Shown here: positions 1 through 8,073 of the stretch, piece after piece | Layout of the letters: each line of letters begins with the position of its first letter | Numbering within the stretch: position 1 is the first letter of the stretch | NCBI RefSeq assembly: GCF_024181585.1 | Contig: NZ_CP054258.1 | Coordinates: 1,178,001-1,242,000 of the forward strand | Source: Treponema socranskii subsp. buccale | GTDB lineage: Bacteria; Spirochaetota; Spirochaetia; Treponematales; Treponemataceae | Reading direction: 5' to 3' | DNA length: 64,000 bases | Notes under the pieces: generated by a model | Databases searched by the model: none | What the model was told of the DNA's origin: nothing | Seen by the model: only the letters and a program-made list of their open reading frames with translations | Made by a program: the position numbers and the translations under genes

Positions 1-192
1 TGCCTGCTCGAAGGGCTCGCGCCTTCCGTCTTTTTTTACGACCATAAAAGGTTTTTCTTCGATACGCTCATAGCTCGTAAAGCGATAACCGCAGCCGAGG
101 CATTCGCGCCGCCGCCTGATGCTTTCGCCTGAGGCCATCATACGCGATTCTATAACTTTGTCGTCAAGACTTCCGCAATACGGACACCGCAT
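1..192 (-). CDS. nrdR: Transcriptional repressor NrdR (5' part, cut by window edge)
   Basis: The first 64 codons are visible. The protein opens MRCPYCGS and carries a second CLGCG pair, the N-terminal CxxC...CxxC zinc ribbon of NrdR, followed by [18 protein letters not shown] and the start of the ATP-cone region ([13 protein letters not shown]). NrdR is a nucleotide-sensing repressor of ribonucleotide reductase genes. The start is the ATG at 190-192, which opens directly on the zinc ribbon as in other family members. The C-terminal ATP-cone lies outside the window, so completeness cannot be judged. Confidence 0.95.
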   Translation of the reverse strand, partial: MRCPYCGSLDDKVIESRMMASGESIRRRRECLGCGYRFTSYERIEEKPFMVVKKDGRREPFEQA

Positions 193-607
193 AGTTATTC
201 TAAAAACCCTTATAACAAAGTGTTTAAAATGTGCACTCTAAATATAGCGTTTTAAACGCAATGCTAATACTATACAGCGCTATAGCTGATCTGGCAAGAT
301 GCCGCGTCGAAAATTTTCCGTTTTTTTGCAATTTTTTACCGTTTTTCGGGTGTAAAAATCGGTTTTACTTATAAAAAGTCGTAACCGTAACAAACAAAAA
401 AATGTTTTTATCTATGGCGTATACTGAAATTATAGGAGCTGCGATAAAAAGCGCCGTCTGAAATGTCGCCGTCGCTTTTTATCTCGAGTTTATACGGGTG
501 TTTGCGGAAGCTGTGTGTACGTATCATTTTGATGAAAATCGAATGAATACGATACCGTATAGTTTCGCAAACTCGATTATTGAACGTGTGCGCTTTTGCG
601 CACGACT
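193..607. other. Non-coding region between nrdR and the FGE lipoprotein
   Basis: No convincing gene is present in this 415-bp divergent intergenic stretch. It is AT-rich around 190-425. A TATACT hexamer at 420-425 could be a -10 for the plus-strand lipoprotein, but no good -35 is seen. An 11-bp perfect inverted repeat (GATAAAAAGCG at 443-453, its complement at 473-483, 19-base loop) could form a hairpin. Its function is unknown, and it lacks a following T-run. Confidence 0.5.
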
Positions 608-709
608 AAAAACTTTTTCGGATGTTGATTCGAAGTCCGCGCAAGCGGACATGTAGAATCGGCTCTTTGTAGAACGAGCCGCAGGCTCTAACATCCTGCA
701 AAAGTTTTT
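608..709 (+). promoter_or_regulatory. Highly structured leader upstream of the FGE lipoprotein
   Basis: Paired arms 608-626 (AAAAACTTTTTCGGATGTT) and 690-709 (AACATCC then AAAAGTTTTT) enclose two hairpins. One is GTCCGC-gcaa-GCGGAC at 635-650, extended by GATTC/GAATC at 627-631 and 656-660. The other is GGCTC/GAGCC at 661-680. Together they fold as a three-way junction. The closing arm ends two bases before the GGGAG ribosome-binding site at 712-716, so folding could affect initiation. It could equally be a dispersed palindromic repeat or an attenuator; this cannot be decided from one copy. Confidence 0.55.
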
Positions 710-721
710 ATGGGAGCGTTT

Positions 722-2275
722 ATGAAAAACAACAAAAAAAGGCGTATACCTTTAAGAGGAGCGGCGCTCATCACGGCCGCGTTTTTGTTCGCCGGCTTCG
801 TACTGGGCTGTACGAACGGCAGCGATTCGGGCGGGAACACGCCCATGCACAAGGTAATTTTCAACGTGGAAGGCTCGCCTGCGAACGGTACGCTCGAAGC
901 GAAAGTTGACGGCAAAAAAATCACTTCGGGCGACTCGGTGGAAGAGGGCAAAACGGTTGAGTTTACCGCGACGCCCGAAAACGTTGCAACGCACGATGTG
1001 GACTTTTGGACGATAAGCGAAGGCGGGTTTGATACGGGAACCGGAGTAAACGGCAGCACGAGCGCTCGCATAAAGGTAAAACAGCCGGTAACCGTAACGG
1101 TATGCTTTAAGCCTAAAAGCGCGCCGTTCTCTAAATATCCGGTCAGATTCGGCGTAAGCGGCGCGAACGGTAAGCTTGAAGCGAAAGTTGACGGTCAAAA
1201 AATCACTTCGGTCGCCTTGGTGGAAAGCGGCAAAACGGTTGAGTTTACCGCAACGCCCGACGCAGACTACAAGGTGCTGAAATGGACGGTTACGCCGAAG
1301 ACTGCACTGCAGGCAGGCGGAACCGAAGGGGCGAGCAGTGCAACGGTAAAAATCACTGCAATGACAGAGGTGCAGGTAACATTCAAGTTTATCGATAAAA
1401 CCGATCACACCTATACGAAAGACATACCTCCCTTTACGATGAAATATATTGCCGCCGTAACGGATGGCTGGGTTGGAGATGATGCGGAGTTCACTAACAA
1501 ACCGCACAAGGTAAGCCTGAGTGCATACCGGATAGGTGAGACGGAAGTAACGCAGGAGCTGTGGCAAGCGGTGATGGGCAATAACCCGAGTTTTTTTGAT
1601 AATACGGGACCTAAGATGAAATGGAAGGAGTTTGATACAAGTCCTGATGCCGGTGAAGAACAGAAAAAACGGCCTGTAGAGCAGGTAAGCTGGTATGACT
1701 GTATAGCGTTCTGCAATAAGCTGAGCTTAAAACTTGGGTTGGAGCAGTGTTATACGGTAACGGTTGGCGGAAACCCGATAGATTTTTCAAAGCTTACAGT
1801 CGGCGACATACCTACAGAGCATAATCGGGATTGGAGCAAAGCCGTATTGGATATGAGCAAAAACGGCTTCCGCTTGCCGACCGAAGCGGAATGGGAATGG
1901 GCAGCCAAAGGCGGCAAAAATGACAAGTGGGCGGGAACGAATAACGAAAGCGAGCTTAAAAAGTATGCGTGGTACTTTTCTTCCTCCAATAGCAAAACGC
2001 ACCAAGTAAAGCTGAAATTGCCGAACGGTTACGGCTTATACGACATGAACGGCAACGTATCCGAATGGTGCTGGGACTTTTTAACAAAATTACCGGATCC
2101 GGTACCGAAGGACTATGCCGGACCGGGAGCCGACTATTATCTGGATGCATCCGTCGTCCGCGGCGGAGGCTTTGACACTGATGCGCGCGCCGCCACTTGC
2201 GGCTATCGGGGGCTTGGAAATCAAGCCGAGGAAAAAGAAATTAGTTGTGGCTTGCGGCTGGTATCGCGTCCGTGA
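722..2275 (+). CDS. Lipoprotein with InlB-like repeats and an FGE/SUMF1-type domain
   Basis: This 517-residue protein has a signal peptide ending in a lipobox (FVLGC), so it is probably a membrane-anchored lipoprotein. Residues ~40-205 hold two copies of a divergent InlB/bacterial-repeat unit (each with NGxLEAKVDG and KTVEFTATP). Residues ~230-517 form an FGE/sulfatase-modifying-factor fold, marked by GETEVTQELWQAVMGNNPS, RLPTEAEWEWAAKGG, YGLYDMNGNVSEWCWD and a C-terminal GLRLVSRP. Such domains in surface lipoproteins are often non-enzymatic or C-type-lectin-like, so formylglycine formation is not assumed. The start is ATG 722 behind GGGAG at 712-716; the in-frame ATG at 710 overlaps that site and is less likely. 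Confidence 0.85.
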   Translation: MKNNKKRRIPLRGAALITAAFLFAGFVLGCTNGSDSGGNTPMHKVIFNVEGSPANGTLEAKVDGKKITSGDSVEEGKTVEFTATPENVATHDVDFWTISEGGFDTGTGVNGSTSARIKVKQPVTVTVCFKPKSAPFSKYPVRFGVSGANGKLEAKVDGQKITSVALVESGKTVEFTATPDADYKVLKWTVTPKTALQAGGTEGASSATVKITAMTEVQVTFKFIDKTDHTYTKDIPPFTMKYIAAVTDGWVGDDAEFTNKPHKVSLSAYRIGETEVTQELWQAVMGNNPSFFDNTGPKMKWKEFDTSPDAGEEQKKRPVEQVSWYDCIAFCNKLSLKLGLEQCYTVTVGGNPIDFSKLTVGDIPTEHNRDWSKAVLDMSKNGFRLPTEAEWEWAAKGGKNDKWAGTNNESELKKYAWYFSSSNSKTHQVKLKLPNGYGLYDMNGNVSEWCWDFLTKLPDPVPKDYAGPGADYYLDASVVRGGGFDTDARAATCGYRGLGNQAEEKEISCGLRLVSRP

Positions 2276-2314
2276 TAAAAGCTGCACGTTCTGCGTGCAT
2301 AGTACATGAAGGAA

Positions 2315-2344
2315 CCTGTCCGAAAACTTCGGTTTTCGGACAGG
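2315..2344. terminator. Strong hairpin between convergent genes
   Basis: CCTGTCCGAAAAC at 2315-2327 pairs perfectly with 2332-2344 around a TTCG tetraloop. It lies between the FGE lipoprotein (plus) and bioN (minus), so it probably ends transcription in both directions. A following T-run is lacking, so termination may be partial. Confidence 0.7.
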
Positions 2345-2387
2345 CTCATGCTTGGAACCGTCGCCGTCCGTACATACTCATTACAAA

Positions 2388-3050
2388 TTACCGATTTTCA
2401 AGCCTTCGCGCTTTTAGAGCGAGCGCCGTTACATAGGTACGCTTCATGCATACCGAAATAAAGACCGGAAAAAGGGTTATTATCATGCGTATGCCTTTTT
2501 TTCCGCGTCTCGCTTTCCACGCGCGAAAAACCGCCTGCCACACGGCGAATACTTCGGGGATGAGCACGATTAAAAGCGACAAAGATTCCGAAAAAAGCAG
2601 CCGGCGGTATTCCGTTTTTTTCCGAAAGATACGCACGACACCTCTTTCGATCGATTCGACGGCTTCTCTGAGTTCGAGGGGACTGGTCGTGCGGTAGACC
2701 GCGTTTGCGATTAAAAAGGCGAGGGCGAGGCGGCACAAAATGACGATGTCGCGTTCGGAAGGGATGAACGGAAGCGGAAAGGGAGCGTGAGCGAAAAGGG
2801 CGGATACTATCGACGAACTGTAGAGTATAAGCGCGTAATACACAAGGGGCTTCAGCGATGAAAGGATTTCTTTCATCGGAAAGCGGATGGCAGGGGAAAG
2901 CGCAAAAAAAAGTGCGATGCAGGCGAGTGCGGCGTTTCGGGGTAAGATGAAAACGAAGGTGCCGAGCACAAAAAGCGAAACGAGTTTTATGCGGGCATCG
3001 CATTTGTGCAAAAAAGACGAGCCGCTTCGGTAGCCGAAAAGTCTTACCAT
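2388..3050 (-). CDS. bioN: ECF transporter transmembrane protein (EcfT/BioN)
   Basis: A 220-residue membrane protein of the CbiQ/EcfT/BioN family. The N-terminus LHKCDARIKLVSLF matches the family opening, several hydrophobic segments follow, and the C-terminal cytoplasmic part carries two Ala-Arg motifs (WKARRGKKG and LKARRL) of the kind that couple EcfT to the ATPases. It follows the ATPase with a 7-nt overlap and bioY lies two genes upstream, so it most likely completes a dedicated biotin uptake complex. Confidence 0.88.
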   Translation of the reverse strand: MVRLFGYRSGSSFLHKCDARIKLVSLFVLGTFVFILPRNAALACIALFFALSPAIRFPMKEILSSLKPLVYYALILYSSSIVSALFAHAPFPLPFIPSERDIVILCRLALAFLIANAVYRTTSPLELREAVESIERGVVRIFRKKTEYRRLLFSESLSLLIVLIPEVFAVWQAVFRAWKARRGKKGIRMIITLFPVFISVCMKRTYVTALALKARRLENR

Positions 3051-3829
3051 TCGAGATCCCGAAGATTTTTATAGGAAGCGAGCGGATTTTTGATATCCCA
3101 AGCTTCGAGCGTTTGCGCCAATCCTTCGGCGCTCTTTCCGTCGAATACTTTTTTTCCGCGGTACAGCACGATAAAGCGGTTGCAGAGCGCAAGCGATTTT
3201 TCGAGTTCGTGCGTGAGGATGATGATCGTCACTCCTTTTTTTTTCAGCAGTTTGATAAGCGCGTTTACGTGCCGCACGCCCGAATAATCGAGGTTCGCAT
3301 AAGGTTCGTCGAATATGACGAGCGGCATATCGAGCGCTATGATGCCTGCGACGGCAAGCCGTCTTTTTTCTCCGCCCGATAAAAATCGCGCGCTCGATTT
3401 TTCTTTTCCCGCAAGGCCGACTTCGGCGAGCACGTCGAGCGCTTTTCGTTCGGCTTCCCGTTTTTTTAAGCCGATATTTTTTAAGCCGAACATCACGTCT
3501 TCGATCGGCGTCTCTCCCAAAAGCTGCATTTCGGCTTCTTGAAATACAAGCCCGCACTGCGCGGCCTTTCCGCCGCATACGAGTTTTACCGTACCGGAAT
3601 CGGCTTTGTCGAGGGAAGCGATGATCGACATGAGTACGCTTTTTCCCGAACCGTTCGCCCCCGCGATGAGGGCGGTATCTCCTTCGCAAAGCGAAAACGA
3701 CACTTCCGAAAGCGCGGTAAACCTTTGATCCCCCTCATACGAGGGGAAGGTTTTCGTCACCTTTTCGACGGAAAGGGAAGCGCCGTTCTGAACCGAAGTG
3801 CCGTGCGGAAGTAAATCGCCTTGAGTCAT
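3044..3829 (-). CDS. bioM: ECF transporter ATPase (EcfA/BioM)
   Basis: A 261-residue ABC ATPase. Visible motifs are Walker A GANGSGKS, a Q-loop in VFQEAEMQLLGETPIEDVMFG, signature LSGGEKRR, Walker B LVIFDEP and the H-loop LTHE. The EDVMFGLKN stretch after the Q-loop is typical of ECF and cobalt-type ATPases. The start is the ATG at 3827-3829, which overlaps the bioY stop by four bases (ATGA) and implies translational coupling. The frame stays open further upstream, but that stretch runs out of frame across bioY and is not coding. A single ATPase is present, as in BioMNY systems. Confidence 0.92.
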   Translation of the reverse strand: MTQGDLLPHGTSVQNGASLSVEKVTKTFPSYEGDQRFTALSEVSFSLCEGDTALIAGANGSGKSVLMSIIASLDKADSGTVKLVCGGKAAQCGLVFQEAEMQLLGETPIEDVMFGLKNIGLKKREAERKALDVLAEVGLAGKEKSSARFLSGGEKRRLAVAGIIALDMPLVIFDEPYANLDYSGVRHVNALIKLLKKKGVTIIILTHELEKSLALCNRFIVLYRGKKVFDGKSAEGLAQTLEAWDIKNPLASYKNLRDLEW

Positions 3830-4401
3830 TCGCTTTTGTCGGTAAAATAGCGAGCGGCAATCGTGCGGAGTTTTGCCGCAAGCGGAACTGAGAGAACGAG
3901 CTTTATGAGATCTCCGGGTATAAACGGAATGAGGCAGGCTGCAATCGACGCGGAAAAACTTCGGTGAGTCAGCTGCATAAAGCGGAGGATGCCCGGAACA
4001 TAGATGAGGGTAAATCCCGCAAGAGAGGCGAGCGACAGCTTTACGATATTTTTTATGCCGAAGGCTTTTTCCCCCGCGCGCGGCTTTCGTGCGATGCAGC
4101 CTGAGACGAGGGCTGCGAGTATATAGCCTGCGAGAAATCCGCCCGTCGGGCCTAAAAGGTGCGCGATCCCTCCCGAGCCGCCTGAAAAGACGGGAAGCCC
4201 GAGAGCGCCTGCTGCGACAAAGAGCAGCGTGGAAAAAAATCCTCCGAAACCGCCGAGCGTGAGAGCCGCAAGTACGGCGAACATATTTTGCATGACGATC
4301 GGAATGCCGCCGGGGCCTATGGGGACAGCGATAAAGCAGCCCGCACAGATGATCGCCGCAAACAAGACGATAAAGATAAAACGAGTGGTATTTGTTTTCA
4401 T
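3826..4401 (-). CDS. bioY: Biotin-binding S component BioY
   Basis: A 191-residue integral membrane protein with the BioY hallmarks: PIGPGGIPIVMQNMFAVLA near the N-terminus and GALGLPVFSGGSGGIAHLLGPTGGFLAGY in the middle. It is the substrate-capture subunit of the biotin ECF transporter. It is first in the bioY-bioM-bioN operon. Two direct copies of GTTKACAA lie just upstream (4409-4416 and 4440-4447) and could be regulatory half-sites. Confidence 0.93.
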   Translation of the reverse strand: MKTNTTRFIFIVLFAAIICAGCFIAVPIGPGGIPIVMQNMFAVLAALTLGGFGGFFSTLLFVAAGALGLPVFSGGSGGIAHLLGPTGGFLAGYILAALVSGCIARKPRAGEKAFGIKNIVKLSLASLAGFTLIYVPGILRFMQLTHRSFSASIAACLIPFIPGDLIKLVLSVPLAAKLRTIAARYFTDKSE

Positions 4402-4624
4402 AGTGCAAGTTTACAATCAGTGTTCTATAAGCGCAATAGGTTGACAATTAAAATGCGACTATACGGAAGTGCGGCGTGATGATTGAAGCGGACCGCTGCC
4501 GGTACGGGGATCGGAATTGCGTCGGGTACACGGAAATCAATTTTCAATGAGTAATTGTTAATGTGTAATGGGTAATTCCTTTAATTGGTAATGTGTTTAT
4601 CACCGGCTTCTCAAAAGCTTCCCT
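4402..4624. other. bioY upstream region and degenerate AT-rich repeats
   Basis: No gene is visible. GTTTACAA (4409-4416) and GTTGACAA (4440-4447) recur 31 bp apart in the same orientation, resembling right half-sites of BirA-type operators but not arranged as a palindrome. From about 4547 to 4606 the sequence is a run of degenerate TAATG/GGTAAT words leading into the minisatellite. Confidence 0.4.
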
Positions 4625-4811
4625 GCGCCACTTGCAACGAGCACGGAGTGCGAAGTTCCCCGCGCAACCTTGCAACGAGCACGAAGTGCGAAGTTCCCCG
4701 CGCCACTTGCAACGAGCACGGAGTGCGAAGTTCCCCGCGCCACTTGCAACGAGCACGAAGTGCGAAGTTCCCCGCGCAACCTTGCAACGAGCACGAAGTG
4801 CGAAGTTCCCC
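4625..4811 (+). repeat. Five-unit 37/38-bp minisatellite
   Basis: Five contiguous units begin at 4625, 4662, 4700, 4737 and 4774 and end at 4811. Each has the plan GCGC-CACTTGCAAC-GAGCAC-RRAGTGC-GAAGTTCCCC. Two variants occur: 37-bp CACTTG units and 38-bp AACCTTG units. A further polymorphism, GGAG or GAAG, sits in the loop of a GCAC...GTGC mini-hairpin. There are no spacers, so it is not CRISPR. Copy number probably varies between strains. Confidence 0.9.
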
Positions 4812-4930
4812 GCGCAGGAAACGATGTTCCCGTTTATTTTCATAAAAACCGCGTAATTTGTTAATTTACGGGCGATATATAGGTGAAGCGATTTTTTGTC
4901 CGTGCTATCTCAACAATCAAGGATATCCCC

Positions 4931-5773
4931 ATGGAATATACCCATAAACCCGTCGACGAACTTTCCTTTACCGACGACTTTATGTTCGGTACGATCATGA
5001 AAAATAAAGGAATCTGTAAAGGAGTATTGGAGCGCCTTTTGCATATCAAAGTCGGTAAAATCGAATATCCCTCCCTGCAAAAAACGATAACGCCCTTTTA
5101 CGAAAGCAAGGGTATACGTCTCGATGTCTACGTTTCCGATCTCGATCGCGTTTTCGATATAGAAATACAAACGTCGATCCCGCCTTCTCTTCCCAAACGT
5201 GCACGTTATTACCAAAGCCTTATGGATGTCGATAACCTCTTGAGAGGACAAAGCTACGCCGAACTGAAAGAGAGCTGCGTCATCTTTATCTGTACGCAGG
5301 ATCCCTTCGGTAAAGGCTTACCCGTCTACGAGTTTCGTAATATCTGTACCGCCGACGGCACTCTTTTTCTTGATGACAAATCGTATAAAGTATTTTATAA
5401 TGTGGGTGCCTACGGTAAAGAAGATGAGCCTGAATTGAGCGCTTTGTTGGAGTATCTTTGCGAGAGGCGGGCGACGAGCGGTTTTACACAGCGGATCGAT
5501 GCGCTTGTCGAAAAAGCGAAACGGAACGAAAAGTTCAGGAGCTGGTATATGTCGTTGAATATTCATGAAGATGACTTACGTAGAGAAAGTTTACAGCTGG
5601 GTGAAAAGATCGGCTTTGAGCGGGGAATACGCAAAGGCCGACGCGACGGTATTGCCGCAGGATCGTATCAAAAAGCACGGGAAACGGCAAAGCTGATGGC
5701 TGAACGCAAGTACCCGCTCTCTGAGATTCTCCTTATGACCGGTCTCTCGGAAGCGGAAATCGAAAATTTGTAA
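4931..5773 (+). CDS. Rpn family PD-(D/E)XK nuclease / putative transposase
   Basis: A 280-residue protein of the Rpn (recombination-promoting nuclease, PDDEXK_2) family. The N-terminus [15 protein letters not shown] and the core GIRLDVYV...VFDIEIQT, with a PD-D/E-X-K-like D then ExQ, are characteristic. The C-terminal part is charged and repetitive ([16 protein letters not shown]) and ends in [13 protein letters not shown]. Such genes are numerous and mobile in Treponema-like genomes. The ATG at 4931 is preferred because AAGGA at 4918-4922 precedes it at good spacing; a GTG at 4883 adds 16 residues with no supporting site. Confidence 0.85.
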   Translation: MEYTHKPVDELSFTDDFMFGTIMKNKGICKGVLERLLHIKVGKIEYPSLQKTITPFYESKGIRLDVYVSDLDRVFDIEIQTSIPPSLPKRARYYQSLMDVDNLLRGQSYAELKESCVIFICTQDPFGKGLPVYEFRNICTADGTLFLDDKSYKVFYNVGAYGKEDEPELSALLEYLCERRATSGFTQRIDALVEKAKRNEKFRSWYMSLNIHEDDLRRESLQLGEKIGFERGIRKGRRDGIAAGSYQKARETAKLMAERKYPLSEILLMTGLSEAEIENL

Positions 5774-5867
5774 TGGTATTTGCTGTGAAGCGCGACATCC
5801 GACCTTTTAGGTAAAAATTGATTTCCGTGCGTCGTGTATTCGTTTTCTGGCGTAAATTGCAAAAGTA

Positions 5868-5876
5868 TGCTATACT
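5868..5876 (+). promoter_or_regulatory. Extended -10 promoter for the [FeFe] hydrogenase
   Basis: TGCTATACT (TGn plus TATACT at 5871-5876) lies 38 bp ahead of the ATG. No clear -35 is seen, which is acceptable for an extended -10 promoter. Confidence 0.45.
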
Positions 5877-5913
5877 GCCGCGTGTAAACAAAATACCGTA
5901 TCAAGGAAAAATG

Positions 5914-7368
5914 ATGCTCAATATCAACAACAACGCTGCAAACGTAAAGCGTGAAATTCTCGTGCGTATCGCGCGCCTCCAGCTCGACGGCAAACTTACC
6001 GAAGGCGTGCACTATATCCCGCGCGAAATGGCGCCGCTGGATTCAAAGCCGATACGCTGCTGCATCTACCACGACAGGGCGATTTTGCGCATGAGAGTCC
6101 TTGCCAGGCTCGGCATATCGATCGAAAATTACGACGACGACCGTCCGCTTGCCGAATACGCGAAGGACGCACTCGAGCGCACTTCGCCGACCTGGCCCAT
6201 GCTCACCGTTTTGCACGATGCGTGCAACGCGTGCGTAAAAACGCACTACATGATTACGAACGCGTGTCAGGGCTGTTTTGCGCGCCCGTGTATGATGAAC
6301 TGTCCGCGTAAAGCGATCACGGTAGACCGGAGAGCGGTTATCGATGAAGCGAAGTGCGTCAACTGCGGGCTGTGCATGCAAAACTGTCCGTATCACGCGG
6401 TTATTAAAATTCCCGTACCCTGCGAAGAAGCGTGTCCCGTCGGCGCGATCAGTAAAGACGAAACGGGACACGAAAAAATCGATTACGATAAATGCATTTT
6501 TTGCGGTCGCTGCATGAGCGAGTGTCCCTTCGGTGCGATGATGGATAAAAGCCAGCTCGTCGACGTTATCAAGCATATCATGCAAAAAAAGCGCCGCGTC
6601 GTCGCGCTCTATGCGCCGTCGATCGCAGCACAATTCAAATCCGCTCCCGGCCAGCTCGAAGCGGCGTTTTCGGCTCTGGGCTTCGACGACGTGCTCGAAG
6701 TCGCTCTCGGTGCGGATATCTGCGCGGATAGAGAAGCGAAAGAATTCGAAGAGCGTATGGCGCGCGGTGACGTGCTTATGACGACGTCGTGCTGTTCGGC
6801 GTATGTGCGCGCGGTAAATATTCACGTGCCGGCTTTGAAGCCCTGCGTGTCCGAAACGCGAAGCCCCATGCACTACACGGCGGAGATCGCAAAGCAAAAA
6901 GATGCCGACTGCGTTACCGTGTTTATCGGTCCCTGCCTTGCAAAGCGGAGGGAGGGTTTTGACGACGATGCGGTCGATTACGTGCTTTCGGTCGAAGAGC
7001 TCCGCGCGTTTTTTATTGCAAAAAATATCGATATCGCTTCGCTGCCTGCAAAACTGCCCGATCACGTTCCGACGGCGACGGGAAGGGGATTTGCAAAGAC
7101 GGGCGGGGTAGCGGAAGCGGTGCGGGTGCGTCTGAAAGATCAAAGCATCCTCAAAGCCGCAAAAATCAACGGACTCGACAGAGCCGGTATGAAAAAGCTT
7201 GCGACATACGGCATGATAAATCAGGGGAAGATTGCGAAAAACGAAAGCACGCCGAACCTCGTCGAAGTGATGGCGTGCGAAAGCGGCTGCATCGGAGGTC
7301 CGTCGGTTATCACGAATCCCGGTGTCGCCGAAGGACTGCTTGCCGCTTACGCCAAAGGCGGAACATAA
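5914..7368 (+). CDS. Monomeric [FeFe] hydrogenase
   Basis: A 484-residue iron-sulfur protein. The N-terminal third carries several cysteine clusters: CNACV and CFARPCMMNCP (~110-125), CVNCGLCMQNCP (~147) and CIFCGRCMSECP (~193). The H-cluster motifs are TSCC-SAYV (L1, ~290), PCLAKRRE (L2, ~338) and EVMACESGCIGG (L3, ~451). It should bind the H-cluster and interconvert protons and H2, or sense H2, in the cytoplasm. In L1 the usual TSCCPxW proline and tryptophan are replaced by Ser and Tyr, which marks it as a non-prototypical subgroup. Two ATGs (5911, 5914) follow AAGG at 5903-5906; 5914 has the better spacing. No maturase genes are in the window. Confidence 0.88.
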   Translation: MLNINNNAANVKREILVRIARLQLDGKLTEGVHYIPREMAPLDSKPIRCCIYHDRAILRMRVLARLGISIENYDDDRPLAEYAKDALERTSPTWPMLTVLHDACNACVKTHYMITNACQGCFARPCMMNCPRKAITVDRRAVIDEAKCVNCGLCMQNCPYHAVIKIPVPCEEACPVGAISKDETGHEKIDYDKCIFCGRCMSECPFGAMMDKSQLVDVIKHIMQKKRRVVALYAPSIAAQFKSAPGQLEAAFSALGFDDVLEVALGADICADREAKEFEERMARGDVLMTTSCCSAYVRAVNIHVPALKPCVSETRSPMHYTAEIAKQKDADCVTVFIGPCLAKRREGFDDDAVDYVLSVEELRAFFIAKNIDIASLPAKLPDHVPTATGRGFAKTGGVAEAVRVRLKDQSILKAAKINGLDRAGMKKLATYGMINQGKIAKNESTPNLVEVMACESGCIGGPSVITNPGVAEGLLAAYAKGGT

Positions 7369-7477
7369 GCGCACTTCCGAGCAGGGACGATTTTATTCGT
7401 AACAGATAGGGAGCGCCTTTGATTAGGGTATGGCATTCGGCAATTATGCTTTAATATTATAATTTATCCGTTGCTTT

Positions 7478-7856
7478 TTACCCCGCCGTAAATCGATCCG
7501 CTTCGGTTCCCATAATGCTTGCGTTGTCTCTGTATGTTTGCAGTGATGCGGCAGGAACCTTTATGCTGTTTGCTTTTAAATTCGGGCAAAACTTAAAAGC
7601 ATTAAAAAAATCTGCATCGATAGTATAATCACACTTAAGCGTAACGGAAGTAAGATTTTCACAATTTTTAAAACAACGCTCAATGTCTTTTTTGCCTGCA
7701 GGAATAACCGGCGACTCCCTAAGGTTCGTGCAGTCTTCAAAAGCGCGAAACATATTTTGAACGCTTGCAGGAATTTTCGGCGCTTGAGTAAGACTCGTAC
7801 AGCCTGCAAAACAAAGAGGCATATTTATGACGCCGTCAGGAATAGCGGGTACATAC
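7478..7856 (-). pseudogene. 3' part of BspA-like LRR lipoprotein gene, severed by the prophage
   Basis: The frame runs from the prophage junction as YVPAIPDGVINMPLCFAGCTSL and continues through two to three 23-residue repeats (VxNMxxxFxxCTxLxxAPxIPxx) into a non-repeat C-terminus ending ADRFTAG. It has no signal peptide and no plausible start of its own. It is the exact continuation of the truncated repeat protein at 41507-42654. The last 6 bp (7851-7856, ACATAC on plus) are the duplicated target site. Confidence 0.93.
7851..7856. repeat. Target-site duplication, left copy (ACATAC)
   Basis: ACATAC precedes the TG that opens the prophage and is repeated at 41507-41512 after the closing CA. 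Mu itself makes a 5-bp duplication. Here six bases match, so either the duplication is 6 bp or one base matches by chance. Confidence 0.85.
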
Positions 7857-7872
7857 TGATAAAGCCAGAGAA
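7857..7872 (+). repeat. Prophage left terminal inverted repeat
   Basis: TGATAAAGCCAGAGAA matches the complement of the right end (41491-41506) at 14 of 16 positions and starts with the TG dinucleotide expected of a MuA-type end. Confidence 0.9.
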
Positions 7873-7897
7873 TAGAATGTTAAATGACGGAGAAAAG

Positions 7898-7937
7898 GCG
7901 GGATTTTCCGGGAAAAAGCGGGAAATATCGGGAATAT
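7898..7937 (+). repeat. Two tandem 20-bp repeats near the left end
   Basis: GCGGGATTTTCCGGGAAAAA (7898-7917) and GCGGGAAATATCGGGAATAT (7918-7937) agree at 14 of 20 positions. Their place 41 bp inside the end suggests transposase-binding sites analogous to Mu attL sites, but the right end holds only a weak partial match. Confidence 0.5.
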
Positions 7938-7973
7938 AGTGCAAGCGCGTTACAGGATATGCAATTATTTAGG

Positions 7974-7995
7974 GAGCCGAAAGGCTCTTTTTTTT
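7974..7995 (+). terminator. Rho-independent terminator just inside the left end
   Basis: GAGCC-GAAA-GGCTC (7974-7987) is followed by eight T residues. No prophage gene lies upstream, so its likely job is to stop rightward transcription entering from the host before the first late promoter. Confidence 0.9.
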
Positions 7996-8010
7996 ATGCC
8001 TGCGATTATA

Positions 8011-8054
8011 TTAACAGCCGTTTCGAGAGTTTTACGAACGAAAGTCGGTAAGAT
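8011..8054 (+). promoter_or_regulatory. Late promoter P1 (lysis/terminase operon)
   Basis: The dyad TTAACAGCCGTT (8011-8022) is followed by a -10, TAAGAT (8049-8054), with 26 bp between them. Three other sites share the same layout and the same spacing. The dyad would be centred near -44, as reported for Mor-type activator binding in Mu. No -35 is present, which fits an activator-dependent promoter. Confidence 0.75.
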
Positions 8055-8073
8055 AAGGAAACGGAGTTTAAGA

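Noticed and set aside
3044-4447. 467-codon ATPase reading
   Set aside because: The upstream ~206 codons overlap bioY out of frame and are Arg/Cys-rich noise; the ATPase starts at 3829.
4625-4811. CRISPR array
   Set aside because: Units are contiguous with no unique spacers and no cas genes are nearby; this is a minisatellite.
6043-7374. Long antisense ORF opposite the hydrogenase
   Set aside because: A shadow frame produced by codon bias; its translation is Arg/His-rich without domains, while the plus strand has complete iron-sulfur motifs.
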